Positions 8,850-17,411 of a DNA stretch of 45,400 nucleotides are shown here, one piece after another. This DNA is from Anaerolineae bacterium (GTDB lineage: Bacteria > Chloroflexota > Anaerolineae > Aggregatilineales > Phototrophicaceae). Under the pieces are notes generated by a model that made no database searches, was not told the origin of the DNA, and saw nothing but the letters and a program-made list of their open reading frames with translations. The stretch is taken from positions 40,166 through 85,565 of the forward strand of contig JALHOR010000004.1 in NCBI GenBank assembly GCA_022842885.1, given 5' to 3'. The position numbers were made by a program, and so were the translations under genes. Numbering within the stretch: the first letter of the stretch is position 1; each line of letters begins with the position of its first letter.

Positions 8850-8875
8850 GTAGGGCAAGGGTCGCCTTGCCCACT
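8850..8875. repeat. Short palindromic repeat of the GTAGGG...CCC family
   Basis: GGGCAAGG (8853-8860) and CCTTGCCC (8865-8872) pair around GTCG, framed by GTA on the left and ACTAT on the right. No T run follows, so it is not a standard terminator. The frame resembles the palindromes at 42214-42243 and 43291-43320, with different but self-complementary arms. It lies between two operon genes and could modulate message stability. Confidence 0.6.
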
Positions 8876-8911
8876 ATCCTATAAAGCTGATGTAACAAGG
8901 AGCAGGTTTTT

Positions 8912-9493
8912 ATGACAACGATGAATCCGGGCATGATGCGTGAAGGCATGTCCGCTGCCCAACGCGAAACAGCGGGCAATGTGCAGGCAAAACCGTATAT
9001 CAACCCCTATCTGGGGGGCATTCTATTGGGGATTGTTTTATTTTTGGCATTTTTGCTGACGGGTAACGGCTTGGGCGCTTCTGGCGGGCTAAATCGCTTG
9101 CTGGTCGTGGTCGAAGATATGATAGCGCCGGGGCATGTGGACAAAGTGCCGTATCTGATTGATATGGCAGGTGGCGATAAAAATCCGCTGGATAATTGGG
9201 TTGTGTTCATGACGATTGGCACGATTGCGGGCGGTTTTTGGGGTGGTTGGCGCAACGGACGCCTGAAGATTGAGACGAATAAAGGCGCAAACATTAGCAA
9301 TTCAACGCGCTGGATAATGGCATTTGTGGGTGGCACTGCGATGGGCTTTGGAGCGCGGATGGCACGCGGCTGCACCTCTGGGCAAGCCTTATCGGGCGGC
9401 GCGGTTTTATCCGTTGGCAGTTGGGCGTTTATGTTCGCGGTGTTTGCCGGGGCATATGGTCTGGCGTATTTTGTGCGGCGTTTGTGGTTATAA
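8912..9493 (+). CDS. YeeE/YedE family transporter subunit (half-size)
   Basis: A 193-residue integral membrane protein. It has a hydrophilic N-terminus and about four membrane segments. The family motif near the C-terminus is GFGARMARGCTSGQALSG, whose conserved Cys in this family lies in the substrate path. YeeE/YedE proteins move thiosulfate or related sulfur species; TsuA is the studied full-length example. This copy is about half of the TsuA length, and the next gene, 14 bp on, supplies the other half, so the pair probably forms one split transporter. An AGGAG box precedes the ATG. It follows the cytochrome genes on the same strand, separated by a palindromic repeat. Confidence 0.82.
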   Translation: MTTMNPGMMREGMSAAQRETAGNVQAKPYINPYLGGILLGIVLFLAFLLTGNGLGASGGLNRLLVVVEDMIAPGHVDKVPYLIDMAGGDKNPLDNWVVFMTIGTIAGGFWGGWRNGRLKIETNKGANISNSTRWIMAFVGGTAMGFGARMARGCTSGQALSGGAVLSVGSWAFMFAVFAGAYGLAYFVRRLWL

Positions 9494-9507
9494 GGAGAAC
9501 AATAATT

Positions 9508-10740
9508 ATGACACCGTTTCCACTCCCATTAGGGCAACTTTTAGGACATTGGCAATCCTACATTGTGTATATGGTCATTGGTTTTGCGTTTGGCTATGTG
9601 TTGGAAATTTCCGGTTTTGGTAAAAGTACCAAACTGGCAGCCCAATTTTATTTTAAAGAGATGACCGTTCTCAAAGTCATGTTTGGGGCGATTGTCGTGG
9701 CGATGGTCAGCATTTTCTTGGCAACTGGCTTAGGCTTGCTGGATTATAACCTAATTTGGGTGAACCCCACCTATTTGTGGCCCGGCATTGTCGGCGGCTT
9801 AATTATGGGGGTGGGCTTCATCATTGGTGGTTTTTGCCCCGGTACATCGCTAGTTTCGGCGGCAACCGGCAAAGTGGATGGGATGTTCTTTGTTTTGGGC
9901 GTGTTTTTTGGCATTTTTCTTTTTGGTGAATCAGTGGGTTCATTTGAGGCATTCTGGAACTCATCGTACATGGGGCGCTTCACACTGATGGATTTGTTCA
10001 ATGCAGAGACAGGTGTGATTGTCGTGGGTGTAACGGTGATGGCGCTGATGGCATTTTTCTTTTCGGAATTGGCAGAAAAATACATCGGCAAGCGCGATAT
10101 TGCCCAATTCGGCAGATGGCGTTTTGGGGCAGCGGGCGCAGCAGTGGTGGTGGCGGTCGTGGTCTTGTTTATAGGGCAACCGACCAATGCTGACCGTTGG
10201 CAGGCGATGGCGACTGAACAGCAGGCACGCTTGGATGACCGCAGCGTATATGTGCATCCCGGCGAAGTACTGACGCTGAAAGCTGACCCCAAATTGACCA
10301 TTCAATTGCTCGATATTCGCGGTGAGACGGATTACAACCAGTTTCACATTTTGGATGCGCTGCATGTCCCCGCAGAGAATATTTTAGCATATGCACCCGT
10401 CATGAATGCCGCGCCAGAAAATACCGTGTTTTTTATCGTGAGCAACGACGAAACCGCTGCCACCGAAGCGTGGAAAATATTGGTAGCGGAAAGTGTGCCG
10501 AATGTCTACATTCTGGAAGGTGGCATCAACAATTGGCTGGCAACCTTCAGCGAACCAGAATTCCAAACCACCTATCGTTTAGACAGTGTGGCAGATGAAA
10601 TTCTGGCGTATGGTTTCCCGGCGGCGCTAGGGTCACGCTATCCTGCTGCCGACCCGAACCCAGATGTCTTCAATTTAGAGTATGTGTCCAAAGTGGTCTT
10701 GCAAATCAAGCGCGGTCCTTCCAGCGGTGGCTGCGGATAA
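9508..10740 (+). CDS. YeeE/YedE transporter fused to Cys-less rhodanese, GGCG C-terminus
   Basis: A protein of 410 residues from the ATG at 9508 (AAGGAG upstream overlaps the end of the previous gene). The first 225 or so residues are membrane segments with the family motif GGFCPGTSLVSAATGK. A last membrane helix (VVVAVVVLFIG) leads to a rhodanese-like domain (about 255-355: LLDIRGETDYNQFHI, then VFFIVSNDETAATEAW, then YILEGGINNW). The rhodanese active-site Cys is Ser (IVSNDE), so sulfur transfer by this fold is not expected. The protein ends PSSGGCG, leaving a single Cys two residues from the end, like the SoxY GGCGG sulfur-carrier arm. A terminator follows, so this is the last gene of the operon. 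Transport of thiosulfate or another sulfur compound is inferred. Confidence 0.82.
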   Translation: MTPFPLPLGQLLGHWQSYIVYMVIGFAFGYVLEISGFGKSTKLAAQFYFKEMTVLKVMFGAIVVAMVSIFLATGLGLLDYNLIWVNPTYLWPGIVGGLIMGVGFIIGGFCPGTSLVSAATGKVDGMFFVLGVFFGIFLFGESVGSFEAFWNSSYMGRFTLMDLFNAETGVIVVGVTVMALMAFFFSELAEKYIGKRDIAQFGRWRFGAAGAAVVVAVVVLFIGQPTNADRWQAMATEQQARLDDRSVYVHPGEVLTLKADPKLTIQLLDIRGETDYNQFHILDALHVPAENILAYAPVMNAAPENTVFFIVSNDETAATEAWKILVAESVPNVYILEGGINNWLATFSEPEFQTTYRLDSVADEILAYGFPAALGSRYPAADPNPDVFNLEYVSKVVLQIKRGPSSGGCG

Positions 10741-10796
10741 CAAAGCGCAGCACACTTCTGGGGCGTTGTTCAAACACCGCTACCAACAATGAGTGA

Positions 10797-10829
10797 GGGC
10801 ATGTCACTAAGGACATGCCCTTTCTTTTT
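10797..10829 (+). terminator. Terminator of the redox/sulfur operon
   Basis: GGGCATGTC (10797-10805) and GACATGCCC (10812-10820) form a 9-bp stem with a 6-nt loop, followed by a T-rich run. It lies 57 bp after the last operon gene. Confidence 0.9.
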
Positions 10830-10866
10830 CCGCGCTATTCAATTGATAAGACTCAGGGGAACGACA

Positions 10867-11106
10867 TCAATCGCCAGCGGCTGCCGTAGCGGCGCTAGTG
10901 GTGATGCGTTGTTTTAGTTTACGAGTGGAATGTCGTAAGGTGGCGCGGAAATGAGCAGCTTCGATAACGCTGTACTTGCGGCGGAGGATTTCTTGAACTT
11001 CGTGGTTGCACCGTTTGCAGAACATCGCATCAGCGTTTTCAAAAAACGCTTCGGGTAACTCTTGCTCACAGCGAGCGCATGGGCGAAGCGGTTGCATCTC
11101 TGGCAA
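10867..11106 (-). CDS. Small zinc-ribbon/treble-clef protein
   Basis: A mini protein of about 79 residues. Two CXXC knuckles (PCARCEQELP and FCKRCNHE) are spaced like a zinc ribbon, followed by a basic, helical tail (RRKYSVIEAAHF, HSTRKLKQR). A TTG start at 11106 is chosen because GGAGG lies 7 nt before it; an ATG nine bases inside (11097) is the alternative. Most such proteins bind zinc and nucleic acid or a protein partner, but no family was recognised. It stands alone between two terminator-bounded units. Confidence 0.6.
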   Translation of the reverse strand: MPEMQPLRPCARCEQELPEAFFENADAMFCKRCNHEVQEILRRKYSVIEAAHFRATLRHSTRKLKQRITTSAATAAAGD

Positions 11107-11377
11107 GGCACATCCTCCTCTTGCTATTTTGAGTTGAGAATAGTATAGCAAATTCCGTGAAATTTGTCACTTTTTTCTCATCTGCGGTGGGTAATCGTCA
11201 GTTTACGCTGATGCAAAAGGGTCAAAAGTGGTGTAGAAAGGTCAGGATGCAAAAAGAGTTTTAACAATGGCATAGCCCCACCAACCTGTCATAAAAATCA
11301 AACAATATAACAAAGATTGGTTTTGTGGTTATCCCTTGTAAGATTTCTCATCAATTTCTCATCTTTGTTAGGATGAT

Positions 11378-12223
11378 TTACGATTCGGCTTTATCGCGGC
11401 GGCTCAAACTGGCGCTTAGGGAGGCGCGTGGCGCACCATCTGGCAGCAATCCTAATGTGAGGGACTCGACATATAAACACATTTCCCACGGGATGGCGAC
11501 CGAGTCTTGCGAAATTTCGGCATCGGTCATTTGTACACCACTGTTACGGATAACGGCTAAGGGCGTAGCTTCGTCGCGTTCACCCATGACCATTTGGGCG
11601 CACACACTTAAAGAATCGGCGATACCGCGTTGCGTGACTTGCATCGGATTTCCGAACAAATCCAGTTTGCCCCGTTCATCTTGCAGCGGCACAAATCCAG
11701 CGGAAGCTAATGCAACACCCGTCGTTCCCCATCTGCCCGGCACTAACCAACTATCGGTCAAAATGAGTCCTAACGAAATGCCTAGCACATTTTGTAAGGA
11801 ATCGCGCAACTGCCGCGCTGAATGATAGGGGTCACGCGGCAGCAGCACCGCCAGCCCGTTAGGAATATTGGAACGGTCTAAGCCCGCGTTAGGGGCAATC
11901 ACCCCACTGCGCCATGTTAGCAAATAGCCTAACGGAATGCCACCAAAGATATGCTCGGCTTCTTCTACCACAAGCTGCGCGATAGTGGCATCCATATGGT
12001 AACGTTCTGCCAGCATTAAGGCTTTTTCGCTGGGTTCGACCTCTGCCAGCCGTACAATACGCCCTTCACTAATCGCCACATATTTGCTGGAGACTGCCAA
12101 CACATCGCCCTCTTGTAAGGTAACGGCATTGTCGGTGAGGGCTGTTAGGATAGTAGACACTAAATCAAAAGCCGCCTGCTGAACAGGGGCTTGAACAGGA
12201 AGAATTTGGAGAGGATTGGGCAT
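11378..12223 (-). CDS. Coenzyme F420-0:L-glutamate ligase-like protein (CofE family)
   Basis: A protein of about 281 residues. The N-terminal half has the CofE-type pattern QEGDVLAVSSKYVAISEGRIVRL, and the middle has SLGLILTDSWLVPGRWGTTGVALASAGF, equivalent to the metal/GTP-binding segment of CofE (TDT-like, then GxxxxAIG-like). CofE adds glutamate to the F420 precursor using GTP. Stand-alone relatives occur in bacteria without a full F420 pathway, and no other F420 gene is visible here, so the substrate is unsure. Start 12223 (MPNPLQI) is preferred; the longer frame to 12289 adds a Cys-rich, non-homologous extension. Upstream is a long AT-rich gap, so it probably has its own promoter. Confidence 0.72.
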   Translation of the reverse strand: MPNPLQILPVQAPVQQAAFDLVSTILTALTDNAVTLQEGDVLAVSSKYVAISEGRIVRLAEVEPSEKALMLAERYHMDATIAQLVVEEAEHIFGGIPLGYLLTWRSGVIAPNAGLDRSNIPNGLAVLLPRDPYHSARQLRDSLQNVLGISLGLILTDSWLVPGRWGTTGVALASAGFVPLQDERGKLDLFGNPMQVTQRGIADSLSVCAQMVMGERDEATPLAVIRNSGVQMTDAEISQDSVAIPWEMCLYVESLTLGLLPDGAPRASLSASLSRRDKAES

Positions 12224-12789
12224 AAGCTGTCGTCCGCAAAAATGGCATGAGCAATTACAAAGACGGGTTATCCTAACATAGTCTGGCACCCCCCGTAAGA
12301 TGAAACCAGAAGAATTAAGATAAAACGCCTAAAAAAATAAAATTTTATGAAAAACCCTTGCAATTCTCTATTAGTAAAACATAAACAGAAAACTTGTAAG
12401 GATAACAAGATAATTTTTCTTAATTATTGTTTGTCAACAAGCACGCTATAATTAAAATTAACCAAATACAAACATGAAATATCAAGGATAAATCAATGAT
12501 ACTGTGAGGCAATTTTTCTTAATGTGTAAGGTACTAAGACGTATGATGGTAGTCAGTAATGTTCTGCAATATCACCTGATACTGTTGAACATCTATCAGA
12601 GCAGAGGGCGAAAACACCATGAATGAGATTTCATCGGGTTAAGCCAAATAACAAGTACATTGTCCGGCATTATCATCATCATTATTTATTAGCGGACAAT
12701 TCAACGGGAGATGCCTAACACTTATTGGGGGATCTCGTTCACAGTTTCCAGAAATTTCATTCATCTTTACCACTGTGGAGCAATACGAT
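12224..12789. other. AT-rich intergenic region upstream of the giant secreted protein
   Basis: About 560 bp without a supportable gene, containing the divergent promoters of the CofE-like gene and the surface protein. A TATAAT hexamer at 12447-12452 is the clearest -10 candidate on the plus strand, but its -35 is poor. No terminator or riboswitch was recognised. Confidence 0.5.
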
Positions 12790-15700
12790 ATGTCGCAATT
12801 CTTACGCAAATATGGTCTCATCGCTCTGCTGCTGGTGGTCTGTAGCACCATCGCAGTGTCGAGTGTGATGGCAGCCGCCCCCGCCGTCGTCTATGGCGAT
12901 GCAACGGTGGATGGCAATACGAATGATTGGGATTTGGTTGCCGATTTTTATGACAACATGCACGAAGCCGGTTCGCCAGCGAAAAAACTGCTCTCCAAAT
13001 CATATGTAAAATATGATTGCGAGACACAGAAACTTTTTGTGTTGGTGCTGACCGAACCTACTGTCACCGCTGATAATTCGGCGGGCGATGCGTGGGTCAA
13101 AGTGTATGACCTCGGTCAGAGTCCGCAGGTAGATGGCAATTCGGCGTCGTTTGCGTGGGTCTTCAACGGTCAAACCCGCATCGGTTATGAAGCCTCGTTT
13201 GCGCTGGCACCCACCAATTATAACGAAGTCGAAATTCACCTGAGCGTGACTTGGGATGGTCAAAGCGGACGGACTAGCTCCACTGGCAAAAAAGACCAGG
13301 GCTATACCCCGCTGCACATCAACTGCGAAAACATCCCCACCCAACCATTGACGGTTTTCAAATACAATGACCTTGATAAAAACGGCGACCAAAATGGCGC
13401 TGAAGCCGGTTTGCAGGGTTGGAGCATCAAAGTATTTGAAAAAGGCGATGACCCCAAAACAGCGACTCCCGTCGCGCAAGGCAACACAGGCGCAGATGGC
13501 AACATTTCGTTTAACCTGCCATCAGGCGGTTATTTGGTCTGCGAAGAAGACCGCACCAATTGGGTGAACAGCGACCCCGGTATGCTGTGCCAAGAAGTAA
13601 CTTTGGTCGGTTTCAACACGAGCGTTGCCCCCACCAGCACTATCCTGAAGATTGATGTGCCGGGCAAAGATGACCCTGAATACAAAGTGGAATTCTTGGG
13701 GACAAGCAACGAAGGCAAAACTTGGACTTATAAACTGACGTTGGTCAAGAACGCCACCACCTTTGCTTCCTTCATGTTAGATGAATTTGAAGAAGTAATG
13801 TGCGTAGGCAAAATCACCAATATCAGCGGCAATGGTCTTTACAGCAACGAATTCAACAAAATTGTGTGGGCAACCCCCACAGTTCCCGGTGAATTCTCGT
13901 TCACGTTGGATAAAGCCTACAACACGGGTGTGATTGATGCTGAAATCTTCAAAGCCCTTGGTCAATATGCCGACAAAGAAATTATCGGTCCCGACTGCAA
14001 TAAACCGCTGAATCCAGTGGTGGTCTTTGGCAATTACGAAAAAGAACTACCGAAACCCGAAGTTAAGCTGAACTTGACGGCAGAATGCCGCGTGGGTGAC
14101 TTGCTGTACTGGCGCGTGCAAGGTGACGATGCCACCAACGATGTCAACTTCACTTGGACGGAATATGGTGGGGATGAAAATGGCAGCGGTCAGGTAGATG
14201 CTGGCACACGCGCCTATTTCACTACGACTGTTCCGGCAAAAACTGTAATCATCACTTGGTTCAACCCGGCAACCAACAAGAATGAAACCAAAACCAAAGC
14301 GCACAACAACGCCCCCTGTGTGGGTCATGTGACCTTTGCGAAACAATGGCGCGGCGCAGATGCCCCCGATTTGAATGGCGCGGTGATTTTGACTGCCGAA
14401 AGCAGCACGTCAACGGCAAGCTGCACCAGCGATAACGGCGTGTTGACCTGCGTTTACAAGAAAAAGTCCAATAACAGCGTGATTGCTGATTTGGAAGTGC
14501 CGTTTGGCGAAACCTACAGCGTGAATGAAGCGGTTGAAGGTTGGACGACGGCGCAAGGTGTTGGCACGGGTTTTGAAGTGGTGGATGGCTTCGATACGAC
14601 CCAACTGCCGAATGCTTTGGTCTATGCTGTGCCGGATGACCGCTACTGCGTGACCAATGACCAAGCTACACCGCCCTTCAATCTGAAGAAATTCTGCACG
14701 CATACTGTGGTGAACACCTACAATGCACCAAAAGGCAGCATCCAAGTCACCAAAGCGATTATCGGTGATGGCACGGGCAGCTTTGAAATCTGCGTTGCTC
14801 CGGCAAACGCGCCTGACAACAAAACCTGCAAGACCTTCACAGGCGCAGAAACACTGACTTGGGACAATTTAACGCCCGGCAGCTACATCGTCAGCGAAAC
14901 TGAAGCGGGTGATGACTGGAATGAATTTGCGTCGCAGGAAATCGTCGTGGTAGATGGCGAAACCACTAAAGTGACCGTCACTAACACGTATGTCCCGCCG
15001 ACGGGCAAGATTGTTGTCATCAAAGATGTGGTGAGTGGCACGAATGCTCAAGATTTCAGCTTCAATGCCTACACTTATCAGCCGCAATTCGGGCTGCTGG
15101 CACAATTCAATCTGGATGATGATGGCGCTGAAGGCAACCCGCTGAACAGCACTTGGGAAACGGAAGTTGCACCCGGTAAATATGGGGTCTCCGAAGCACC
15201 TGTGCTGGATTGGACTGTGGGTATCGAATGCACCTCCACCAATGACAACCGTCAGTTCCCAGGTCTGTCCGCAGACCCCAATAACAATGGCACCGGGATT
15301 GCTTTCGACATCGCTGATGATGAAACCATCACCTGCACTTTCAAGAACACCTACACGCCACGTCCGAGTTACATCCGCGTGACCAAAGACATTATCGGCG
15401 ATAAGACCGGTACATTCACCATCTGCGTCGGCGATGTCTGCAAAGAATTCATTGGTGATGGCGCACAACAGACATTTGAAGTTGCCGCTGGTATTTACAC
15501 CGTCAGCGAAAAAGATGCAGGCGATAACTGGAATGAACCTGCCAACCAAGAAGTGACTGTCGGAGTTGGCGAAACCAAAGATGTCACCGTGACGAACACT
15601 TACGTGCCGTCGAAAAGCTACATCCGTGTGACCAAAGATATTGTCGGCGACGCTACGGGTATCTTCACCATCTGCGTGAATGCTGATGAAAACTGCAAAG

Positions 15701-16956
15701 AATTCAATGGCGATGGCGCCCAACAGACGTTTGAAGTCACCGCAGGTCAGCATGTGGTCTATGAAAAAGACGCTGGTGTGAACTGGACTGAGCCGCAAGC
15801 ACAACAAGTTCAGGTTGCCGAAGGTCAGACCGTAGATGTCACCGTCGTCAACACCTATGTCCCGCCCGTTGTCTGCCCCGGTCTCGACCCGTATGCTCAT
15901 CTGAGTGCGGTCATCGAAGCGACTGGCAACCCGAATGAATGGCGTGCGCGGATTTTCAATACATCGGATTGCAAGTACGATGTGGGTTTCGCAGCATACA
16001 AGAAACCTAGCAACGTTCAACACGAACAAATCCTGCACAGCAGCGACACCCGCCTGCAAATCATGAAGGGTGAAACGATTATCACCTTGACTGCGCCGCA
16101 GTGTGCCGCCCAACTCGATGTGTTCTTCGATGCCAGCCATTTGGGTGTCTACAACACCTATGCGGGCAAACAAGGACAGCTTGACCAAGTGCCGTTAGTC
16201 CTGCCCGCCTTCGCCACTGGTCTGTATGGTCCTTATGGCAACTGGTACGGACCGCGCTTGCTGGCTTACAAACACACTTGGGGTCCGTTCTGTGTCGAAC
16301 AAGAACCGGTGACGCACAAAATCACTATCCAAAAAGTTAGCGAGCCGATGTTTGACGCGCAAGTGTACTTTGATGGTGACTTACCGGATGTCAACGGTGC
16401 AGAAGCAGGCGACTTTGATGTGAATGGTTTCGGTGGTCAATACACCTTCGATAACCTGACACCCGGCGTCTACAATGTGATGGAAATTGTGCCGCAAGGC
16501 TACACACTCAGCAGCGTGACCTGCAACCAGCAGCAAATGACCATCAATAACAATACGGTTGCGATTGACATTACCAATGGCGATGCCACCTGCACGTTCA
16601 ATAACACAGGCGTCTTCCTTGACGAAGAACCTGTCGAACCGCTGGCAATTGAAGAACCCGTTGTGTTGGATGATGACCAAGACGGCGTGAGCAACGACCT
16701 TGATGTGTGCGCTGGCACAGCCGATGCAACCGTGGATGCGAATGGTTGCGGTGCTTCACAATTGGATAGCGATGCCGATGGCGTGAGCGATGCAGTGGAT
16801 ACCTGCCCGGCAACGGCAGCAGGTCTCGCAGTGGATGCCGCAGGTTGCGAAATCCCGGCAGCACCCGCTGAAGTCCCCGCAGAACAACCTGCTGCTCCGG
16901 CAGAAGTTCCTGCTGATGTTCCGGCGGATACCACCACCGAAAACAACAACGGCTAG
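12790..16956 (+). CDS. Giant secreted repeat protein with prealbumin-like and thrombospondin type 3 repeats
   Basis: About 1388 residues. The start is placed at 12790 (MSQFLRK) because GGAG lies 10 nt upstream; a signal peptide ends near VMAAAP. The N-terminal 180 residues resemble an exported beta-sandwich. An SpaA/prealbumin-like module follows (FKYNDLDKNGDQNGAEAGLQGW), then further beta domains. Three similar 90-residue modules, each opening with VTK and closing with NTYVP, span 14731-15869. A related fourth segment (IVVIKDVVSG) lies between the first and second. Near the end is a Ca-binding thrombospondin type 3 stretch (DDDQDGVSNDLDVC, then DSDADGVSDAVDTC) and a Pro/Ala/Glu tail. No LPXTG motif or C-terminal membrane helix is seen, so it is secreted or held non-covalently. 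A structural or adhesive surface role is inferred. Confidence 0.85.
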   Translation: MSQFLRKYGLIALLLVVCSTIAVSSVMAAAPAVVYGDATVDGNTNDWDLVADFYDNMHEAGSPAKKLLSKSYVKYDCETQKLFVLVLTEPTVTADNSAGDAWVKVYDLGQSPQVDGNSASFAWVFNGQTRIGYEASFALAPTNYNEVEIHLSVTWDGQSGRTSSTGKKDQGYTPLHINCENIPTQPLTVFKYNDLDKNGDQNGAEAGLQGWSIKVFEKGDDPKTATPVAQGNTGADGNISFNLPSGGYLVCEEDRTNWVNSDPGMLCQEVTLVGFNTSVAPTSTILKIDVPGKDDPEYKVEFLGTSNEGKTWTYKLTLVKNATTFASFMLDEFEEVMCVGKITNISGNGLYSNEFNKIVWATPTVPGEFSFTLDKAYNTGVIDAEIFKALGQYADKEIIGPDCNKPLNPVVVFGNYEKELPKPEVKLNLTAECRVGDLLYWRVQGDDATNDVNFTWTEYGGDENGSGQVDAGTRAYFTTTVPAKTVIITWFNPATNKNETKTKAHNNAPCVGHVTFAKQWRGADAPDLNGAVILTAESSTSTASCTSDNGVLTCVYKKKSNNSVIADLEVPFGETYSVNEAVEGWTTAQGVGTGFEVVDGFDTTQLPNALVYAVPDDRYCVTNDQATPPFNLKKFCTHTVVNTYNAPKGSIQVTKAIIGDGTGSFEICVAPANAPDNKTCKTFTGAETLTWDNLTPGSYIVSETEAGDDWNEFASQEIVVVDGETTKVTVTNTYVPPTGKIVVIKDVVSGTNAQDFSFNAYTYQPQFGLLAQFNLDDDGAEGNPLNSTWETEVAPGKYGVSEAPVLDWTVGIECTSTNDNRQFPGLSADPNNNGTGIAFDIADDETITCTFKNTYTPRPSYIRVTKDIIGDKTGTFTICVGDVCKEFIGDGAQQTFEVAAGIYTVSEKDAGDNWNEPANQEVTVGVGETKDVTVTNTYVPSKSYIRVTKDIVGDATGIFTICVNADENCKEFNGDGAQQTFEVTAGQHVVYEKDAGVNWTEPQAQQVQVAEGQTVDVTVVNTYVPPVVCPGLDPYAHLSAVIEATGNPNEWRARIFNTSDCKYDVGFAAYKKPSNVQHEQILHSSDTRLQIMKGETIITLTAPQCAAQLDVFFDASHLGVYNTYAGKQGQLDQVPLVLPAFATGLYGPYGNWYGPRLLAYKHTWGPFCVEQEPVTHKITIQKVSEPMFDAQVYFDGDLPDVNGAEAGDFDVNGFGGQYTFDNLTPGVYNVMEIVPQGYTLSSVTCNQQQMTINNNTVAIDITNGDATCTFNNTGVFLDEEPVEPLAIEEPVVLDDDQDGVSNDLDVCAGTADATVDANGCGASQLDSDADGVSDAVDTCPATAAGLAVDAAGCEIPAAPAEVPAEQPAAPAEVPADVPADTTTENNNG
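14731..15869 (+). repeat. In-gene tandem modules of the giant secreted protein
   Basis: Three copies of a 270-bp coding module start near 14731, 15367 and 15616, with a diverged fourth between the first two. Protein similarity is high (SYIRVTKDI, GDGAQQTFEV and VTNTYVP recur) and stretches of DNA identity remain, pointing to recent duplication of the last two. Confidence 0.7.
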
Positions 16957-17010
16957 TTAGCTTAACAATGGGGCAGGTGAAAATCTGCTCCGCATAAAAA
17001 ATACACATCA

Positions 17011-17048
17011 CAGCGGGATTGTCCAACATGGGCAGTCCCGCTGTTTTT
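17011..17048 (+). terminator. Terminator of the giant secreted protein gene
   Basis: CAGCGGGA (17011-17018) pairs with TCCCGCTG (17036-17043), followed by TTTTT. It lies 55 bp after the stop codon. Confidence 0.85.
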
Positions 17049-17365
17049 GTTGCATAAGAGGTCATAACAGCTTTGTTGCAAAGTTCGATTGTGATTACGT
17101 TATACCGCCAGAAACTAAAGTTTCCGGCTGCCAAAAAGACAAGTCTGCTAAAGAGACTGCCTCAAAAACGCCTGAATCGCAGTCGCAAGGGCGATAGTGC
17201 GTGATGCCCCGTCGCAAGGTGGAATGGTTTTGTTTAGCCCCATGACTTTAGTCTAGGGCGGCACAAGCGATTTGGACGTTTGCAATTGAGCAGGTCATAA
17301 CAGATAAATGAGGTAATTTTTGGGGTAGAAGCACGATATATCGCACCCTTAAAAGCCAATAAACG

Positions 17366-17404
17366 CGGTGGGTGTGTCTAGAATGGCACGCCCACCGTTT
17401 TTTT
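17366..17404 (+). terminator. Second plus-strand terminator hairpin
   Basis: CGGTGGG (17366-17372) pairs with CCCACCG (17391-17397), followed by seven T. It points rightward and also sits at the 3' end of the minus-strand SOD-like gene, whose stop codon is at 17412. Confidence 0.75.
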
Positions 17405-17411
17405 GTATCGC

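Larger units (their letters stand above)
16957..17411. other. Intergenic region with two terminators and a 12-bp direct repeat
   Basis: About 455 bp without a gene. It holds two plus-strand terminators (17011-17048 and 17366-17404). The word AGGTCATAACAG occurs once after each T-rich hairpin context (near 17060 and 17290). The second terminator has no obvious upstream gene, which leaves room for a short non-coding transcript between about 17060 and 17404. Confidence 0.5.

Noticed and set aside
9421..9507. Longer N-terminus for the YedE-rhodanese protein
   Set aside because: It would overlap the previous YedE gene by 73 bp; AAGGAG and ATG at 9508 give the better start.
12224..12289. Cys-rich N-terminal extension of the CofE-like protein
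   Set aside because: The extension has no counterpart in the family and no ribosome site; the ATG at 12223 begins the conserved part.
14869..16188. Long minus-strand open frame (439 codons)
   Set aside because: It lies wholly inside the giant secreted protein gene on the other strand, has no ribosome site or domain, and mirrors the repeat modules of that gene.
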